This document shows positions 62,902 to 64,000 of a stretch of DNA of 64,000 bases, in pieces. Under the pieces are notes generated by a model. That model saw nothing but the letters and a program-made list of their open reading frames with translations, searched no databases and was not told where the DNA came from. The position numbers were made by a program, and so were the translations under genes. How positions within the stretch are numbered: position 1 is the first letter of the stretch; every line of letters begins with the position of its first letter. The DNA comes from Sphingomonas aerolata (GTDB lineage: Bacteria; Pseudomonadota; Alphaproteobacteria; Sphingomonadales; Sphingomonadaceae), in NCBI RefSeq assembly GCF_003046295.1, contig NZ_PZZN01000003.1, positions 682,001 to 746,000 of the forward strand, read 5' to 3'.

Positions 62902-64000
62902 ATGGCACACGCTGCGAAGGGCTCGAGCCACATGGCCGACATAGCTGACACCGCGACGAGCACTGGGCGTTTCATCCGGCCGGGATTTCGGACGGGCTTC
63001 ATCCTCGTCACCAGCCTGTTCTTCCTTTGGGCGCTTGCCAACAACTTCAACGACATCCTGATTCGCCAGTTCCAGAAGGCGCTCGACCTCAATCGCGCGC
63101 AGGCCGGCCTGATCCAGTTCGTCTTCTATGTCGGCTATTTCGTGATGGCGCTGCCCGCGGGTCTGGTGATGCGCCGCTTTGGGTATCGCGCAGGCATATT
63201 GACCGGTCTGGCGCTGTACGCGATCGGCGCTTTGCTGTTCTGGCCCGCCGCCGAAGTCCGCGAATATGCGGCCTTTCTCGGCGCGCTGTTCGTGCTGGCG
63301 TCAGGTGCGGCCTTCCTGGAAACCGCCGCCAATCCCTATATCGTCGCGTTCGGCGATCCGGCGCGCGCCTCGCAGCGGCTGAACCTCGCCCAGGCGTTCA
63401 ACGGCTTCGGCGCGGTGCTCGCGCCGACGATCGGCGGTCTGTTCATCTTCTCAGGCGTCGAGCATGACGCGGCGACGCTGACGACGATGCCGCAGGCGCA
63501 GCTGGTTGCCTATCGCGTCGCCGAGGCGCGCATGGTGCAGGTGCCGTATCTGCTGCTGGCGATCATCGTCGTGCTGGTCGGCGTCGCCATCGCATTGGTC
63601 CGCCTCCCCGCGCTCGACACCAAGACCGACGACAGCGCGCATGACGGGCTGTTCACGGTCCTGCGCGCGCCGGGGCTGTGGCGCGCGGTGGTCGCACAGT
63701 TCTTTTATGTTGGCGCACAGGTCGGCATCTGGAGCTTCTTCGTCGATTTCGTGAAGGACAGCCTCCCCGCCACGCCCGAGCGGTCGGCCGCCTATCTGTT
63801 GTCGCTCAGCCTCGTGCTGTTCATGGCGGGGCGGTTCATCGGCGCCGCGCTGATGCACAGGCTGCCGGCGACCCGGTTGCTGTTCGCGTGCGCGGTCGCC
63901 AACATCGCGCTCTGCGCGGTGGCGATGCTGTCGGGCGGCTGGATCGCGGTCGGTGCGCTAGGCCTGACCAGCTTCTTCATGTCGATCATGTTCCCGACGA
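62902..64000 (+). CDS. fucP: L-fucose:H+ symporter FucP-like, cut by the window end
   Basis: An open frame from ATG 62902 (GAGAGGATGTC before it) to the end of the window, at least 366 residues, no stop reached. It is a major-facilitator carrier with up to ten spans visible. FucP landmarks are FFLWALANNFNDILIRQFQK, GYFVMALPAGLVMRRFGYRA, FLETAANPYIVAFGDP, RLNLAQAFNGFGAVLAPTIG and VAQFFYVGAQVGIWSFFVDF. It imports L-fucose with a proton. It is divergent from the lactonase, leaving a 118-base gap for shared control. Confidence 0.92.
   Translation, partial: MAHAAKGSSHMADIADTATSTGRFIRPGFRTGFILVTSLFFLWALANNFNDILIRQFQKALDLNRAQAGLIQFVFYVGYFVMALPAGLVMRRFGYRAGILTGLALYAIGALLFWPAAEVREYAAFLGALFVLASGAAFLETAANPYIVAFGDPARASQRLNLAQAFNGFGAVLAPTIGGLFIFSGVEHDAATLTTMPQAQLVAYRVAEARMVQVPYLLLAIIVVLVGVAIALVRLPALDTKTDDSAHDGLFTVLRAPGLWRAVVAQFFYVGAQVGIWSFFVDFVKDSLPATPERSAAYLLSLSLVLFMAGRFIGAALMHRLPATRLLFACAVANIALCAVAMLSGGWIAVGALGLTSFFMSIMFPT

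Overview
The window is high-GC DNA with the gene content of an alphaproteobacterium of the Sphingomonas type. It has a TonB-dependent receptor of the large Xanthomonas/Caulobacter class, a BapA-type giant adhesin, CsbD-like stress proteins, a FecI/FecR remnant, a solitary PEP-CTERM protein and an oligotroph's set of sugar and acid uptake loci. No rRNA, tRNA, CRISPR array, integrase or insertion sequence was recognised.

Layout. 1-2,030: a gene-poor, apparently decayed stretch holding a lipoprotein gene broken by two in-frame TAG codons and a possible 29-aa membrane peptide. 2,150-3,898: a PEP-CTERM protein (+), then a PilZ protein and a GAF protein (-). 4,051-12,134: a complete biotin-independent malonate decarboxylase locus, mdcACDEGBH on the minus strand, divergent from madLM and a GntR/FCD regulator. 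12,290-15,974: a run of small stress-type genes (small protein, lipoprotein, CsbD-like, PAS-LuxR regulator, CsbD, membrane protein) closed by a strong terminator. 16,218-28,958: a 2,499-aa BapA-like adhesin with about 20 tandem Ig-like repeats, followed by its type I secretion genes (TolC-like, ABC exporter, HlyD-like) and a MarR-like regulator, the last four overlapping by 4 bases.

28,970-35,921: a TctDE-like two-component system divergent from a periplasmic binding protein, an OprO/P-type porin, a CitMHS citrate transporter and an alpha/beta hydrolase, probably a citrate/tricarboxylate sensing and uptake unit. 36,519-41,443: a GH43 glycosidase and a TonB-dependent receptor, probably a hemicellulose-oligosaccharide utilisation pair. 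42,003-51,006: a DEAD-box helicase gene with a one-base frameshift, a penicillin-amidase-type acylase, an M1 aminopeptidase, a DUF885 peptidase and an MpaB-type oxygenase. 51,033-57,365: an RND tripartite efflux operon with a good sigma-70 promoter bracketed by two operator-like repeats. 57,450-59,471: an ECF sigma gene followed by a truncated fecR fused by a deletion to the 3' part of a histidine acid phosphatase (phytase-like) gene. 59,950-64,000: an L-fucose-type catabolic cluster (IclR regulator, mutarotase, SDR dehydrogenase, lactonase, FucP-like symporter running off the end).

The window also carries dispersed palindromic repeats: two copies of a CGTCATCCTGA-containing inverted repeat (33.8 kb and 52.7 kb) and a different palindromic segment that appears to lie in frame inside mdcD. 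The clearest signs of genome decay are the fecR/phosphatase deletion, the helicase frameshift and the amber-interrupted lipoprotein.
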